Source: Knoellia sp031844405 (lineage in GTDB: Bacteria; Actinomycetota; Actinomycetes; Actinomycetales; Dermatophilaceae). From it: DNA of 64,000 nucleotides. The notes below the pieces were generated by a model. That model saw only the letters and a list, made by a program, of their open reading frames with translations. It ran no database searches and was not told the origin of the DNA. Of this stretch, positions 25,268-33,974 are shown piece after piece (positions within the stretch are counted from its first letter, which is position 1; each line of letters opens with the position of its first letter). The stretch spans positions 620,001 through 684,000 of the forward strand of contig JAUZVC010000002.1 in the NCBI GenBank assembly GCA_031844405.1, written 5' to 3'. Made by a program: the position numbers and the translations under genes.

Positions 25268-26299
25268 GTGACCACCACCACCAAGTCAGTGGCGCCCGCC
25301 TCGGAGTACAAGCCCGGGGCTGACGGACGCCTCCTCCAGGTCGACGACCTCTACGTCGAGTTTCACACAGCCGAAGGCGTCGCGAAGGCGATCAACGGCG
25401 TGTCGTTCGACCTGCGCCAGGGCGAGACCCTGGCCATCCTCGGCGAGTCCGGCTCGGGCAAGTCCGTGACCGCGCAGGCGATCATGGGCATCCTCGACAT
25501 GCCGCCCGCCGTCATCCCGTCCGGCGCCATCCGCTACTGCGGCCAGGACCTCCTGACGATGCCCGACGAGCAGCGTCGCAAGATCCGTGGGCCCGAGATC
25601 TCGATGATCTTCCAGGACGCGCTCAGCTCGCTCAACCCGACCTTCCCGGTCGGGTGGCAGATCGGCGAGATGTTCCGCCAGCACCGTGGGATGAACAAGT
25701 CCGACGCCTACGCGCAGGCCGTCCGCCTCATGGAGCGCGTCGCCATTCCGGGTGCCAAGGACCGGGTGAAGAACTACCCGCACCAGTTCTCCGGCGGCAT
25801 GCGCCAGCGCATCATGATCGCGATGGCGATCGCGCTCGACCCTGCGGTCCTCATCGCCGACGAGCCGACCACCGCCCTCGACGTCACCGTCCAGGCTCAG
25901 ATCATGGCCCTGCTCGCTGAGCTCCAGGAGGAGCGTCAGATGGGCCTCATCCTCATCACGCACGACCTCGGCGTCGTGGCCGACGTCGCCGACCGCGCCT
26001 CCGTCATGTATGCCGGTCGCATCGTCGCGCAGGCGGGGATCGAGGACCTCTACGCCCGTCCCGCACACCCCTACACCCGCGGTCTGCTCGAGTCGATCCC
26101 GCGCCTCGACCAGAAGGGCCAGACGCTCGCTGCGATCGGTGGCCTTCCGCCGAACCTCACCCGGATCCCCCCGGGCTGCACCTTCAACCCGCGCTGCCGC
26201 ATGGCGCAGGACATCTGCCGTACCGAGGAGCCCGCCCTGCGCGTCATCGGCAACCAGGAGTCGCGCTGCCACTTCGCCGAGGAGGTCCTCAATGGCTGA
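25268..26299 (+). CDS. oligopeptide ABC transporter ATPase (OppD type)
   Basis: A 343-residue ATPase. Walker A is GESGSGKS, the signature is FSGGMRQR, and Walker B ends LIADEPTTALD. The C-terminal oligopeptide-transporter extension has the cysteine pattern CTFNPRCRMAQDIC plus a later cysteine in SRCHF, often an iron-sulfur or metal site in this family. GTG 25268 follows AGGAAGG. It overlaps the OppF-type gene by eight bases. Confidence 0.9.
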   Translation: MTTTTKSVAPASEYKPGADGRLLQVDDLYVEFHTAEGVAKAINGVSFDLRQGETLAILGESGSGKSVTAQAIMGILDMPPAVIPSGAIRYCGQDLLTMPDEQRRKIRGPEISMIFQDALSSLNPTFPVGWQIGEMFRQHRGMNKSDAYAQAVRLMERVAIPGAKDRVKNYPHQFSGGMRQRIMIAMAIALDPAVLIADEPTTALDVTVQAQIMALLAELQEERQMGLILITHDLGVVADVADRASVMYAGRIVAQAGIEDLYARPAHPYTRGLLESIPRLDQKGQTLAAIGGLPPNLTRIPPGCTFNPRCRMAQDICRTEEPALRVIGNQESRCHFAEEVLNG

Positions 26300-27518
26300 C
26301 GTCATTCTCAAGGCCGACAACCTCTACAAGCACTACCCGATCAAGGGTGGTGTCCTGCGCACGACGACGGGTCACGTCAAGGCCGTCGACGGGGTCTCGT
26401 TCGAGCTCCAGCGCGGTGAGACGCTCGGCATCGTGGGCGAGTCCGGCTGTGGCAAGTCGACCCTCGGCCGCGTCCTCATGCGCCTCGAGGAGCCCACGTC
26501 GGGCACCGTGAACTTCGACGGTGTCGACATGTACTCCCAGGGTGGCTCGGCGATGCGCAAGCTCCGCCGCGACATCCAGATCGTGTTCCAGGACCCCTAC
26601 ACGTCGCTCAACCCCCGCAAGACGGTCGGCGACATCATCGGGGAGCCCTTCGAGATCCACCCCGACGTCGTGCCGAAGGGCGGCCGCAAGAAGGCCGTCC
26701 AGGAGCTGCTCGAGATGGTGGGTCTGAACCCGGAGCACATCAACCGCTACCCGCACCAGTTCTCCGGTGGCCAGCGCCAGCGCATCGGCATCGCCCGCGG
26801 CATCGCGCTGCGGCCCAAGGTGCTCATCTGCGACGAGCCGGTCTCCGCGCTCGACGTCTCGGTGCAGGCACAGGTCATCAACCTCATGGAGAAGCTGCAG
26901 GACGAGCTCGGCCTCTCCTACATCTTCATCGCGCACGACCTCTCCGTCGTCCGGCACATCTCCGACCGCGTCGGTGTCATGTACCTCGGGCGCATGGTCG
27001 AGCTCGGCACCGAGGAGGAGATCTACCAGCGGCCGACGCACCCCTACACGCAGGCGCTGCTCTCCGCCGTCCCGGTCCCGGACCCGACGATGCGCGGCAA
27101 GCGTGAGCAGATCGTGCTCAGTGGTGACGTTCCCTCGCCGGCGAACCCGCCGTCGGGCTGCCGCTTCCACACCCGCTGCTTCAAGGCGCAGGACCGCTGC
27201 AAGGTCGACGACCCCGAGCTGGTCAACCGTCCCGACGGTGCCGGCGAACACCGCTCGGCGTGCCTGTTCGCCGAACCGCGTGTCATCGTCGAGACCGTCG
27301 ACGTCTCCGACGTCGAGGTGGACACCCGCTTCGCGACGACCGACGTCGTCGACATCGACGCCTTCGCGGACGACGAGGGTGTCCTGCCGGCCGACGCCAC
27401 CGCTGTGCAGCAGCGCTCGCAGGTCGTGGGCGAGTCGGAGGGTCCGCTCGACCGGCCCACTGACACCACCCGCCTCGTCGACGACGAGCCGGCCGAGCAC
27501 CGCGACCCCCGGGTCTGA
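26292..27518 (+). CDS. oligopeptide ABC transporter ATPase (OppF type) with acidic tail
   Basis: A 408-residue ATPase. Walker A is GESGCGKS, the signature is FSGGQRQR, and Walker B ends LICDEPVSALD. The family cysteines occur in CRFHTRCFKAQDRC. Most OppF proteins end near residue 340; here about 65 acidic residues follow (VETVDVSDVEVDTRFATTDV and onward), with no known domain. The gene closes the transporter operon and is followed by a very strong terminator. Confidence 0.88.
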   Translation: MADVILKADNLYKHYPIKGGVLRTTTGHVKAVDGVSFELQRGETLGIVGESGCGKSTLGRVLMRLEEPTSGTVNFDGVDMYSQGGSAMRKLRRDIQIVFQDPYTSLNPRKTVGDIIGEPFEIHPDVVPKGGRKKAVQELLEMVGLNPEHINRYPHQFSGGQRQRIGIARGIALRPKVLICDEPVSALDVSVQAQVINLMEKLQDELGLSYIFIAHDLSVVRHISDRVGVMYLGRMVELGTEEEIYQRPTHPYTQALLSAVPVPDPTMRGKREQIVLSGDVPSPANPPSGCRFHTRCFKAQDRCKVDDPELVNRPDGAGEHRSACLFAEPRVIVETVDVSDVEVDTRFATTDVVDIDAFADDEGVLPADATAVQQRSQVVGESEGPLDRPTDTTRLVDDEPAEHRDPRV

Positions 27519-27547
27519 CCGCCCGCCCGCGCGAGCGGGCGCATCGA

Positions 27548-27588
27548 CGACAGGGCCTCGCCGGACATCGTCCGGCGGGGCCCTGTCG
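27548..27588. terminator. terminator of the peptide transporter operon
   Basis: A 19-bp stem (27548-27566 with 27570-27588, one T-G pair) and loop ATC, between the convergent transporter operon and rsgA. Confidence 0.75.
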
Positions 27589-27622
27589 TGTGGCGAAGGA
27601 CTCGCATGAAGGAGCAGCCGGC

Positions 27623-28651
27623 TCAGTCGCCCTTCTCGGGCGTGCGCGCGCGCAGCAGCCGGCGCAGCGACTCCAGCCGGGAGGCCCCGGCAGGACCGGC
27701 GTGTCCCTCGGCGACCCACGCGTCGAGGGCGCACTCCTCCTCGTCGTGGCTGCAGCCGCGTGGGCACTCGTCCGTCCCGGCCTCGAGGTCGGGGAAGTGG
27801 GTGATGATGCGCTCTGGCTCGACGTGCGCGAGCCCGAACGAACGGATGCCGGGGGTGTCGATGACCCAGCCGTCGCCTCCGGGCAGCCGGAGCGCGACCG
27901 CGGACGTGCTCGTATGCCGTCCGCGCCCGGTGACGTCGTTGACCACCCCGGTGGCGCGGTACGCGTCGGGGACGAGGGCGTTGACGAGGGTGGACTTGCC
28001 GACGCCCGAGTGGCCCACGAGGACGCTGACCCGCCCCCGGAGGGCGTCGCGCAGTCCGTCGAGACCGTCGGTGCCGGCGGGGCCCCGCGTCGCCGTCACG
28101 ACCGCCGGAACCTCGAGCGGGGCATAGCTGCTGAGGAACGGTCCCGGGTCGGCGAGGTCGGCCTTGGTGAGCGCGAGCAGGGGTGACATGCCCGCGTCGT
28201 AGGCAGCCACGAGGCAGCGGTCGATGAGGCGTGGGCGAGGCTCCGGGTTGGCCAGGGCCGAGACGACGACGAGCTGGTCGGCGTTGGCCACGATGACCCG
28301 CTCGACGGGGTCGGTGTCGTCGGCGGTGCGGCGCAGCAGCGTGCGCCGCGGCTCGACCCGCACTATGCGGGCGAGCGCGTCAGGGCTGCCCGAGACGTCG
28401 CCGACGAGGGCGACGTCGTCGCCGACGACGATGCCCTTGCGGCCGAGCTCCCGGGCGCGCATGGCGAGAACGACGCGCTCGTCGTCGTCGGTCCCCATGA
28501 GGACGGTGTAGCGCCCGCGGTCGACCGCGGTCACCATGCCGGGGACGGCATCGAGGTGGGCGGGCCGGTCCTTCGAGCGGGGGCGGCTGCCCCTCTTGTT
28601 GGGACGGATACGGACGTCCGACTCGTCGTAGTCGCGTGGGGAGCGCGCCAT
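27623..28651 (-). CDS. rsgA: ribosome small-subunit-dependent GTPase RsgA
   Basis: A 342-residue circularly permuted GTPase that helps 30S maturation. In order: an OB-fold, the G4 motif TKAD (LLALTKADL), then G1 GHSGVGKST and G3 DTPGIRSF. The zinc-binding end has CPRGCSHDEEEC with the expected histidine. ATG 28651 shares a base with the aroA stop (TGATG), so the two are coupled. A dispersed word copy (27912-27918) encodes R-H-T within the G2 region. Confidence 0.92.
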   Translation of the reverse strand: MARSPRDYDESDVRIRPNKRGSRPRSKDRPAHLDAVPGMVTAVDRGRYTVLMGTDDDERVVLAMRARELGRKGIVVGDDVALVGDVSGSPDALARIVRVEPRRTLLRRTADDTDPVERVIVANADQLVVVSALANPEPRPRLIDRCLVAAYDAGMSPLLALTKADLADPGPFLSSYAPLEVPAVVTATRGPAGTDGLDGLRDALRGRVSVLVGHSGVGKSTLVNALVPDAYRATGVVNDVTGRGRHTSTSAVALRLPGGDGWVIDTPGIRSFGLAHVEPERIITHFPDLEAGTDECPRGCSHDEEECALDAWVAEGHAGPAGASRLESLRRLLRARTPEKGD

Positions 28652-29949
28652 CAGGCGGTGCGCCCCTGGGCCGTGGTCTCGCCGAGCATCGTCGTCCACA
28701 GGTCGACGAACGTCGGCAGCGTCTTGGCGACGGTCCCAGGGTCCTCGAGGACGAGGCCCGGCACGGCGAGGCCGAGCACCGCCCCCGCCATGACCATGCG
28801 GTGGTCGCCGTAGGTGGACCACCGGGCGGGGGAGAGCGGGCGGGGCGCGATGTGCAGCCCGTCCTCGGTCTCGTCGACCTCGACGCCGAGGGCACCGAGC
28901 TCGCGGGCGAGGGCGGCGAGGCGGTCGGTCTCGTGGCCGCGGATGTGGGCGACGCCGCGGATGCGGGTCGGTCCGTCGGCGAGCGCGGCCAAGGCCGCGA
29001 CGACCGGGGTGAGCTCGCTCGCGTCGTGCAGGTCGAGGTCGACGCCGGTGAAGCCGTCCGCCGCGCTCACGGTGAGCCCGTCACGCGCCAGGACGACGTC
29101 GGCGCCCATCTCGTCGAGGATGTCGCGGATGTCGTCGCCGGCCTGGGTCGTGTGTTGCGGCCAACCGGGCACGCGGACGCGGCCGCGGGTGACGAGGGCG
29201 GCGGCGAGGAAGGGAGCGGCGTTGGAGAGGTCGGGCTCGACCTGGACGTCGAGGGGGTTGAGCGGCCCCGGCTCCACCCGCCACGTGTCGGGCTCGCCGT
29301 CGTCGACGTCGGCACCGACGTCGCGCAGCGCCTCGACCGTCATCTCGATGTGCGGCTGGCTCGGGACCGGCGGTCCCTCGTGGCGGACCGTCACGCCGTG
29401 GTCGTAGTGGGCCCCCGACAGGAGCAGGGCCGAGACGAACTGTGAGGAGGCCGACGCGTCGAGGGTCACGCCCCCGCCGCGGACGGAGCCGGTGCCGCGG
29501 ACCGTGAAGGGGAGGGTGCCACGCCCGTCGTCCTCGACGTCGACGCCGAGGGCGCGCAGGGCTCCGAGGGCCGGGCCCATCGGACGGGTCCGCGCGTGCT
29601 CGTCACCGTCGAAGGACACCGCGCCGTCAGCGAGGGCGGCGAGCGGCGGGACGAAGCGCATGACGGTGCCGGCGAGGCCGCAGTCGATGCTGGTGCTCCC
29701 CCGGGCGGAGCCGGGGGTGACGAGCCAGTCGCCGTCGTCGACGTCCTCGACCGTGACGCCGAGGGCACGGAGCGCATCGGCCATGAGCAGGGTGTCACGC
29801 GATCTCAGAGGCGCTCGCAGCCGCGAGACACCTCCCGCCCGGGCAGCGAGGACGAGGAAGCGGTTGGTCAGCGACTTGCTGCCGGGGAGCGCGACGGTGG
29901 CGTCGACCGGACCCTCGGCGGTCGGGCAGGTCCAGTCAGCCGAGGGCAT
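28651..29949 (-). CDS. aroA: 3-phosphoshikimate 1-carboxyvinyltransferase
   Basis: A 432-residue EPSP synthase of the shikimate pathway. Substrate motifs are PGSKSLTNRFLVLA at the N-terminus, DCGLAGTVMRFVPP (the GxAGT region) and ASASSQFVSALLLS; a late STYGDHRMVMAGAV is also conserved. It overlaps the DoxX gene by 14 bases and rsgA by one, in the order doxX-aroA-rsgA. The aroA-rsgA link is common in actinobacteria. Confidence 0.93.
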   Translation of the reverse strand: MPSADWTCPTAEGPVDATVALPGSKSLTNRFLVLAARAGGVSRLRAPLRSRDTLLMADALRALGVTVEDVDDGDWLVTPGSARGSTSIDCGLAGTVMRFVPPLAALADGAVSFDGDEHARTRPMGPALGALRALGVDVEDDGRGTLPFTVRGTGSVRGGGVTLDASASSQFVSALLLSGAHYDHGVTVRHEGPPVPSQPHIEMTVEALRDVGADVDDGEPDTWRVEPGPLNPLDVQVEPDLSNAAPFLAAALVTRGRVRVPGWPQHTTQAGDDIRDILDEMGADVVLARDGLTVSAADGFTGVDLDLHDASELTPVVAALAALADGPTRIRGVAHIRGHETDRLAALARELGALGVEVDETEDGLHIAPRPLSPARWSTYGDHRMVMAGAVLGLAVPGLVLEDPGTVAKTLPTFVDLWTTMLGETTAQGRTA

Positions 29950-30475
29950 TCTGTGCCTGGGCCGCCTTGAGTCGGGCCTCGCGCCGGGCGGCCCTGGCGG
30001 CGTGCCGGGCCTCGCGCTTGGTCGTGTGCACGGTGCGCTGCGCGCTCGCCCCGGCCTTGCGGGCACGGTAGGCGAGGCTCGGCCGTCCGTCGGTGTCGAC
30101 GGCGGCGAGCAGGAGACCACCGAGGAGGCCGAGGTTCTTGAGGAACTGGACGCGCTGCTGGGCCCGCTTCTGCGGGTCGGACTCGTTCCAGAAGGGGTGC
30201 GCCGCGAGGGTCGTCGGCACGAGCGAGCCGGCGAGCACGGTCGACGCGATGCGCGGGACGTGCCCGGTGGCAAGGAGGGCGCCTCCGCCGACCATGGCGA
30301 CGCCGTTGGCCCGCACGAGGAGCTCGGGGTCGTCGGGCAGCCCCGCCTTCGGCGCCTTCTCGAGCAGCGGCCGGGCGGCCTTGGCCTTGGCCCCGGGGTG
30401 CTTGAGCTGGTCGAGCCCACCGACGACGAACATGGCGGCGAGCATGGGACGGGCAACACGACGCACGAGCGACAT
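29936..30475 (-). CDS. DoxX family membrane protein
   Basis: A 179-residue DoxX-type protein with about four membrane helices (first at RRVARPMLAAMFVVGGLDQL) and a long basic Ala/Arg/Lys-rich C-terminus. Mycobacterial DoxX forms a membrane redox complex with superoxide dismutase and a thiosulfate sulfurtransferase, but no such partner is next to it here. ATG 30475 follows GAGGAGG. It heads the aroA-rsgA unit. Confidence 0.8.
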   Translation of the reverse strand: MSLVRRVARPMLAAMFVVGGLDQLKHPGAKAKAARPLLEKAPKAGLPDDPELLVRANGVAMVGGGALLATGHVPRIASTVLAGSLVPTTLAAHPFWNESDPQKRAQQRVQFLKNLGLLGGLLLAAVDTDGRPSLAYRARKAGASAQRTVHTTKREARHAARAARREARLKAAQAQNALG

Positions 30476-30567
30476 GCGTCCTCCTCACGGTTCGGGACGG
30501 ATCTGGACCTGCTCCTACCGTAGTTGGTGCCCTTGCCTCCGTGTCGCTGCGTGTCAGCGCGGCTGCG

Positions 30568-30573
30568 TAGATT
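30568..30573 (+). promoter_or_regulatory. -10 box TAGATT, leaderless promoter
   Basis: TAGATT ends seven bases before ATG 30581, in the divergent gap between the DoxX and SRAP genes. Confidence 0.45.
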
Positions 30574-30580
30574 GAGCCGC

Positions 30581-31423
30581 ATGTGCGGGCGCTACGCGGC
30601 CACGGCCAACCCAGACGAGCTGACCCTCGAGTTCGAGGTCGACGAGGACCGTACGGCCGACCCCACCCGCAGCGTGCTCGCCAACCCGCAGTCCCCGGCG
30701 CCCGGCACGCCCGACCACAACATGGCGCCGACCAAGCAGGCGCCGGTCGTCCTCACCCGCGCGCCGAGGGGGGAGGAGGGTGGCGCCCCCACCCGCCAGC
30801 TGCGGCTGCTCACGTGGGGGCTCGTCCCCAGCTGGTCCAAGGACCCGAAGGCGGGTGTCCGGATGATCAATGCCCGCGCCGAGTCGGTCCTCGAGAAGCC
30901 CGCCTACGCCAAGGCGGCCGCCCGTCGCCGCTGCCTCGTCCCGGCTCGGGGGTGGTACGAGTGGCAGGTCTCTCCGACCGCGACCGACGCCAAGGGGAAG
31001 CCGCTCAAGCAGCCCTTCTTCACCTCGCGCGACGACGGAGCCAGCTGCGCGTTCGCCGGTCTCTACGAGTTCTGGCGCGACCCTGCCGTTGTCGACAGCG
31101 ACGACCCCGACGCGTGGCTCACGACCTTCACGATCCTCACCACCGAGGCCGAGCCGGGTCTCGACCGGATCCACGACCGCCAGCCGCTGGTCCTCGAGCC
31201 CGGGCAGTGGGCGGACTGGCTCGACCCAGAGCTCACCGACCCCGGGCACGTCGCCGACCTCCTGCGTGGTGGGCCGCCCGGACGCTTCACGGCATACCCC
31301 GTCTCGCGGGCGGTGAGCAGCAACCGCTCCAACGGTCCGCAGCTGCTCGACCCGCTGCCCGAGTCGGAGCTGCGCGGTGTCGTCGACCCGATGACCGGCG
31401 AGATCATCGGTGGGACGGCGTGA
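30581..31423 (+). CDS. SRAP family abasic-site processing protein (YedK/HMCES)
   Basis: A 280-residue SOS-response-associated peptidase. Cys2 in MCGRY is the residue that forms the thiazolidine crosslink with abasic DNA; N in MINARAES, E in GWYEW and H in HDRQP complete the active site. It shields abasic sites in single-stranded DNA. An insertion after residue 25 is rich in Asp, Pro and Glu. It is coupled by GTGA to the hydrolase gene. The mRNA appears leaderless. Confidence 0.9.
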   Translation: MCGRYAATANPDELTLEFEVDEDRTADPTRSVLANPQSPAPGTPDHNMAPTKQAPVVLTRAPRGEEGGAPTRQLRLLTWGLVPSWSKDPKAGVRMINARAESVLEKPAYAKAAARRRCLVPARGWYEWQVSPTATDAKGKPLKQPFFTSRDDGASCAFAGLYEFWRDPAVVDSDDPDAWLTTFTILTTEAEPGLDRIHDRQPLVLEPGQWADWLDPELTDPGHVADLLRGGPPGRFTAYPVSRAVSSNRSNGPQLLDPLPESELRGVVDPMTGEIIGGTA

Positions 31424-32052
31424 CCGGCCGACGGCTCGTGGAGGTCGAGACACCCCTCGGCCCCGCGCACGCCCACGTCGAGCGCCCGGTGCGTGCGCTC
31501 GGCACGGTCGTCCTCACCCACGGCGCGAGCGGCCGGCTCACCGGCGGTGACCTCCTGGCCGTGCGCGACGGCCTCGTCGGCGCCGGATGGGCGGTCGCCT
31601 TCGTCCAGCAGGCGTGGGGCGTCGCAGGACGTCGTATGCCGCCGCGTCCCGTCCCGCAGGACGAGGCCTGGCTGCCGGTGGTCGAGGCGCTGCGCACCGG
31701 TCGGGGACGCCTCCCGGGCCCGCTCGTCCTGTCGGGCAAGAGCAACGGCGCCCGGGTCGCGTGCCGGACCGCGTCCGACCTCGCGGCGGACGGCGTGTTG
31801 TGCCTGTCGTTCCCGCTCCACCCCCCGGGGCGCCCCGACGTGTCTCGGGCCGGCGAGCTCCGCCTGCCGGTCGCCGCGGGCATCCCGCTCCACGTCGTGC
31901 AGGGCGAGAGCGACCCGTTCGGCACCCCAGGGGAGGTGCGCGCGGCGCTCGACGACCCGGCATACGTCACGGCGGTGAAGGGTGAGCACACGATCAGGGC
32001 GACGGGTCCGCTCGTCGAGGCTGCCCGCGCGTTCGTCGCGACGGTTCTCTAG
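31420..32052 (+). CDS. alpha/beta hydrolase of the KANL3/Tex30-like type
   Basis: A 210-residue alpha/beta hydrolase. The nucleophile elbow is GKSNGAR, the acid is in GESDPFG and the histidine is in GEHTIR. Compact members of this sort are uncharacterised esterase or dienelactone-hydrolase-like proteins. GTG 31420 overlaps the SRAP stop. The last four bases overlap the end of the convergent ferritin gene, so there is no room for a terminator. Confidence 0.8.
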   Translation: MTGRRLVEVETPLGPAHAHVERPVRALGTVVLTHGASGRLTGGDLLAVRDGLVGAGWAVAFVQQAWGVAGRRMPPRPVPQDEAWLPVVEALRTGRGRLPGPLVLSGKSNGARVACRTASDLAADGVLCLSFPLHPPGRPDVSRAGELRLPVAAGIPLHVVQGESDPFGTPGEVRAALDDPAYVTAVKGEHTIRATGPLVEAARAFVATVL

Positions 32053-32597
32053 CCGGCGCTGAGCATGCCGCCGGCGACCTCCGGTGCACCCGCGTCGTCC
32101 GGGTCGTCCTGCGGCTCACGCGCGAGGTGCTCCTCGACCTGGAACCAGTCGGTGCCGGCCCGCTCGGTGATCGTGAGGAGCGTCTTCATCGAGGCGACCT
32201 CCTCCACCTGCTCCTTGAGGAACCACAGCATGAACTGCTCGCTGAGGACATCGCCCTCCGCGCGGGCCGCGCGGAAGAGCGCCTCGCACTGCTCGGTGAC
32301 CTTCTGCTCCTGCGCGTAGGCGAGGGCGATGGGCTCGGACGGCTTGTCGAAGGCGTTGCGGACGGGGTCGACGCCGGGGATCTCGACGCTCCAGTCGCGG
32401 TCGAGCATGTAGCGAACCATCATCATCGCGTGGTTGCGTTCCTCGACGCTCTGCGCATAGAAGCGCTCCGCGAGGCGCGGGAGGTCGAGGTCGTCGAACC
32501 ACACCGCGATGGCGATGTACTGCTGGCTCGCGGTGAACTCGTGTCGGACCTGCTCACCGAGGAGGGTGACGAAGGAGGGCTCGGCTCGCATGCGCAT
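32049..32597 (-). CDS. ferritin
   Basis: A 182-residue ferritin of the bacterial non-haem type. Ferroxidase residues are seen in LLGEQVRHEFTASQQYIAIA and SVEERNHAMMMVRYM, with further acidic residues in FLKEQVEEVASMK. It stores iron and limits Fenton chemistry. The tail is acidic (DDPDDAG). A -10-like TACCGT (complement of 32604-32609) lies six bases before ATG 32597, so the mRNA is probably leaderless and diverges from sigR. Confidence 0.9.
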   Translation of the reverse strand: MRMRAEPSFVTLLGEQVRHEFTASQQYIAIAVWFDDLDLPRLAERFYAQSVEERNHAMMMVRYMLDRDWSVEIPGVDPVRNAFDKPSEPIALAYAQEQKVTEQCEALFRAARAEGDVLSEQFMLWFLKEQVEEVASMKTLLTITERAGTDWFQVEEHLAREPQDDPDDAGAPEVAGGMLSAG

Positions 32598-32603
32598 GAG
32601 CGA

Positions 32604-32609
32604 ACGGTA
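32604..32609 (-). promoter_or_regulatory. -10 box TACCGT for ferritin
   Basis: The complement of ACGGTA at 32604-32609 lies six bases before the ferritin start. It is adjacent to, and partly shares DNA with, the divergent SigR-type promoter. Confidence 0.4.
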
Positions 32610-32614
32610 CCCAA

Positions 32615-32641
32615 GGGAATGGCGCCGCCGTTACGCCTGTT
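32615..32641 (+). promoter_or_regulatory. SigR-type promoter of sigR
   Basis: GGGAAT (32615-32620) is followed after exactly 18 bases by GTT (32639-32641), the known SigR/SigH consensus GGAAT-N18-GTT. It points at sigR and would give positive autoregulation under thiol-oxidative stress. Confidence 0.75.
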
Positions 32642-32738
32642 GAATCGTGCGTCCACGCGCCACTCCAGTGGCGCACCCACGTGTCGAGAGGTCTGCCCGT
32701 GCTCGTGCTGCACACGACGTCCCCCGCCGAGACGGGTC

Positions 32739-32744
32739 TAGGCT
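32739..32744 (+). promoter_or_regulatory. -10 box TAGGCT, basal promoter of sigR
   Basis: TAGGCT ends eight bases before ATG 32753, suggesting a second, housekeeping promoter and a near-leaderless short transcript. Confidence 0.4.
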
Positions 32745-32752
32745 GGAGTGCG

Positions 32753-33379
32753 ATGACGACACCACAGACGACATCGGACGACATGACCGTCGACGTCGCG
32801 ACCGAGACCCCCGCCGAGCGCCAGGCCCGCTTCGAGGCCGAGGCGCTTCCCCTCCTCGACCAGCTCTACGCCGCGGCGCTGCGCACGACGCGCAACCCCG
32901 CCGACGCCGAGGACCTCCTCCAGGAGACGTACGCCAAGGCGTTCGCGGCGTTCCACCAGTACAAGCCGGGCACCAACCTGCGCGCCTGGATGTACCGCAT
33001 CCTCACGAACACCTACATCAACACCTACCGCAAGAAGCAGCGCGAGCCCCAGCAGTCCGACGCCGCCGACGTCGAGGACTACCAGCTCGTGCGCGCCGAG
33101 TCGCACACGAGCTCGGGCCTGAAGTCGGCCGAGGCCGAGGCGCTCGACCACCTGCCGGACTCCGAGATCAAGCGGGCCCTGCAGGACCTGCCCGAGGACT
33201 TCCGGATGGCGGTCTACCTCGCGGACGTCGAGGGCTTCGCCTACAAGGAGATCGCCGAGATCATGGGTACGCCCATCGGCACCGTGATGTCGCGGCTGCA
33301 CCGCGGCCGGCGCCAGCTGCGCGAGATGTTGACCGAGTACGCCGCCGAGCGCGGCTTCGGCAAGGAGGTCTCGTCATGA
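32753..33379 (+). CDS. sigR: ECF sigma factor SigR/SigH for thiol-oxidative stress
   Basis: A 208-residue group IV sigma factor. Region 2 is seen in LYAAALRTTRNPADAEDLLQ and YKPGTNLRAWMYRILTNTYI; region 4 in YKEIAEIMGTPIGTVMSRLH. It directs RNA polymerase to thioredoxin and proteolysis genes when RsrA is oxidised. ATG 32753 follows CTGGAG. The frame is open upstream to a GTG at 32681, downstream of the SigR-type promoter, so a 24-residue longer form is possible, as known for SigR' in Streptomyces. Coupled to rsrA by ATGA. Confidence 0.92.
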   Translation: MTTPQTTSDDMTVDVATETPAERQARFEAEALPLLDQLYAAALRTTRNPADAEDLLQETYAKAFAAFHQYKPGTNLRAWMYRILTNTYINTYRKKQREPQQSDAADVEDYQLVRAESHTSSGLKSAEAEALDHLPDSEIKRALQDLPEDFRMAVYLADVEGFAYKEIAEIMGTPIGTVMSRLHRGRRQLREMLTEYAAERGFGKEVSS

Positions 33380-33681
33380 ACGAGAGTCACCAGGAGGTCG
33401 CGGACCCCGGCCCGACGTCGCACGTCGAGTCGCACGCCGAGTGCTCCGAGGTCCTGCACCGGATCTACGAGTACCTCGACGGCGAGATGCAGCCGTCCGA
33501 CGTCGCACGGGTCGCGCAGCACCTCGAGGCGTGCGGGCCGTGCCTGAGCGAGCACGACCTCGACCGCGCCGTCAAGGAGGCCGTCCGGCGCTCGAGCGTG
33601 AGCGACGCGGCGTGCCCCGACGCGCTGCGCGTGCAGATCCGCCAGCGGATCACGATGGTCCGACTCGAGCTCGACGGCTGA
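33376..33681 (+). CDS. rsrA: zinc anti-sigma factor RsrA
   Basis: A 101-residue ZAS-domain anti-sigma factor. The redox zinc residues are C23, H49, C53 and C56 (HLEACGPC), with the same spacing as Streptomyces RsrA. Disulfide formation releases zinc and SigR. ATG 33376 overlaps the sigR stop, ensuring balanced synthesis. Residues 1-20 are an Asp/Pro/Ser-rich extension. Confidence 0.92.
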   Translation: MNESHQEVADPGPTSHVESHAECSEVLHRIYEYLDGEMQPSDVARVAQHLEACGPCLSEHDLDRAVKEAVRRSSVSDAACPDALRVQIRQRITMVRLELDG

Positions 33682-33766
33682 ACGGTCGCTGCCGACGGTC
33701 CTGCAGGGTCGGTAGCGGAGCGAAGGCTCGGGGGAGTGGCCCGTTCGGGCTGGTCATGCCCCGGGT

Positions 33767-33810
33767 ACGTCGAAGGGGCGACCACCAGGTGGTGGTCGCC
33801 CCTTCGACGT
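33767..33810. terminator. bidirectional terminator between rsrA and the bL37 gene
   Basis: A perfect 20-bp stem (33767-33786 with 33791-33810) with loop AGGT, between two convergent genes. The 33682-33766 stretch before it shows only a small imperfect hairpin. Confidence 0.8.
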
Positions 33811-33822
33811 CTGCTGCTGTGC

Positions 33823-33897
33823 TCAGGCGTTGGGCTTGCGGCCGTGGTTGGCCTTGTTGCCCTTGCGCGAGCGGCGCTTGCGGGCGCGCTTGCTCAT
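33823..33897 (-). CDS. ribosomal protein bL37 (24 aa)
   Basis: A 24-residue, very basic peptide, MSKRARKRRSRKGNK then ANHGRKPNA. The ending KANHGxxPNA matches the tiny actinobacterial 50S protein bL37 described in mycobacterial ribosome structures. ATG 33897 follows GAGGAG at a good distance. It lies beside sigR-rsrA on the opposite strand. Confidence 0.85.
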   Translation of the reverse strand: MSKRARKRRSRKGNKANHGRKPNA

Positions 33898-33974
33898 GGG
33901 AGCTCCTCGAGATCGGGGGTGAGGGTGTGACCAGAGAGCCGCGCGGGCCCTCACAAATCACTCGTCTTCTCCAT

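Noticed and set aside
20367..27911. Low density of GGCATAC over the peptide transporter operon as a sign of recent transfer
   Set aside because: One copy in 7.5 kb against an average of about 4-5 is only a mild deficit, and the genes otherwise look native.
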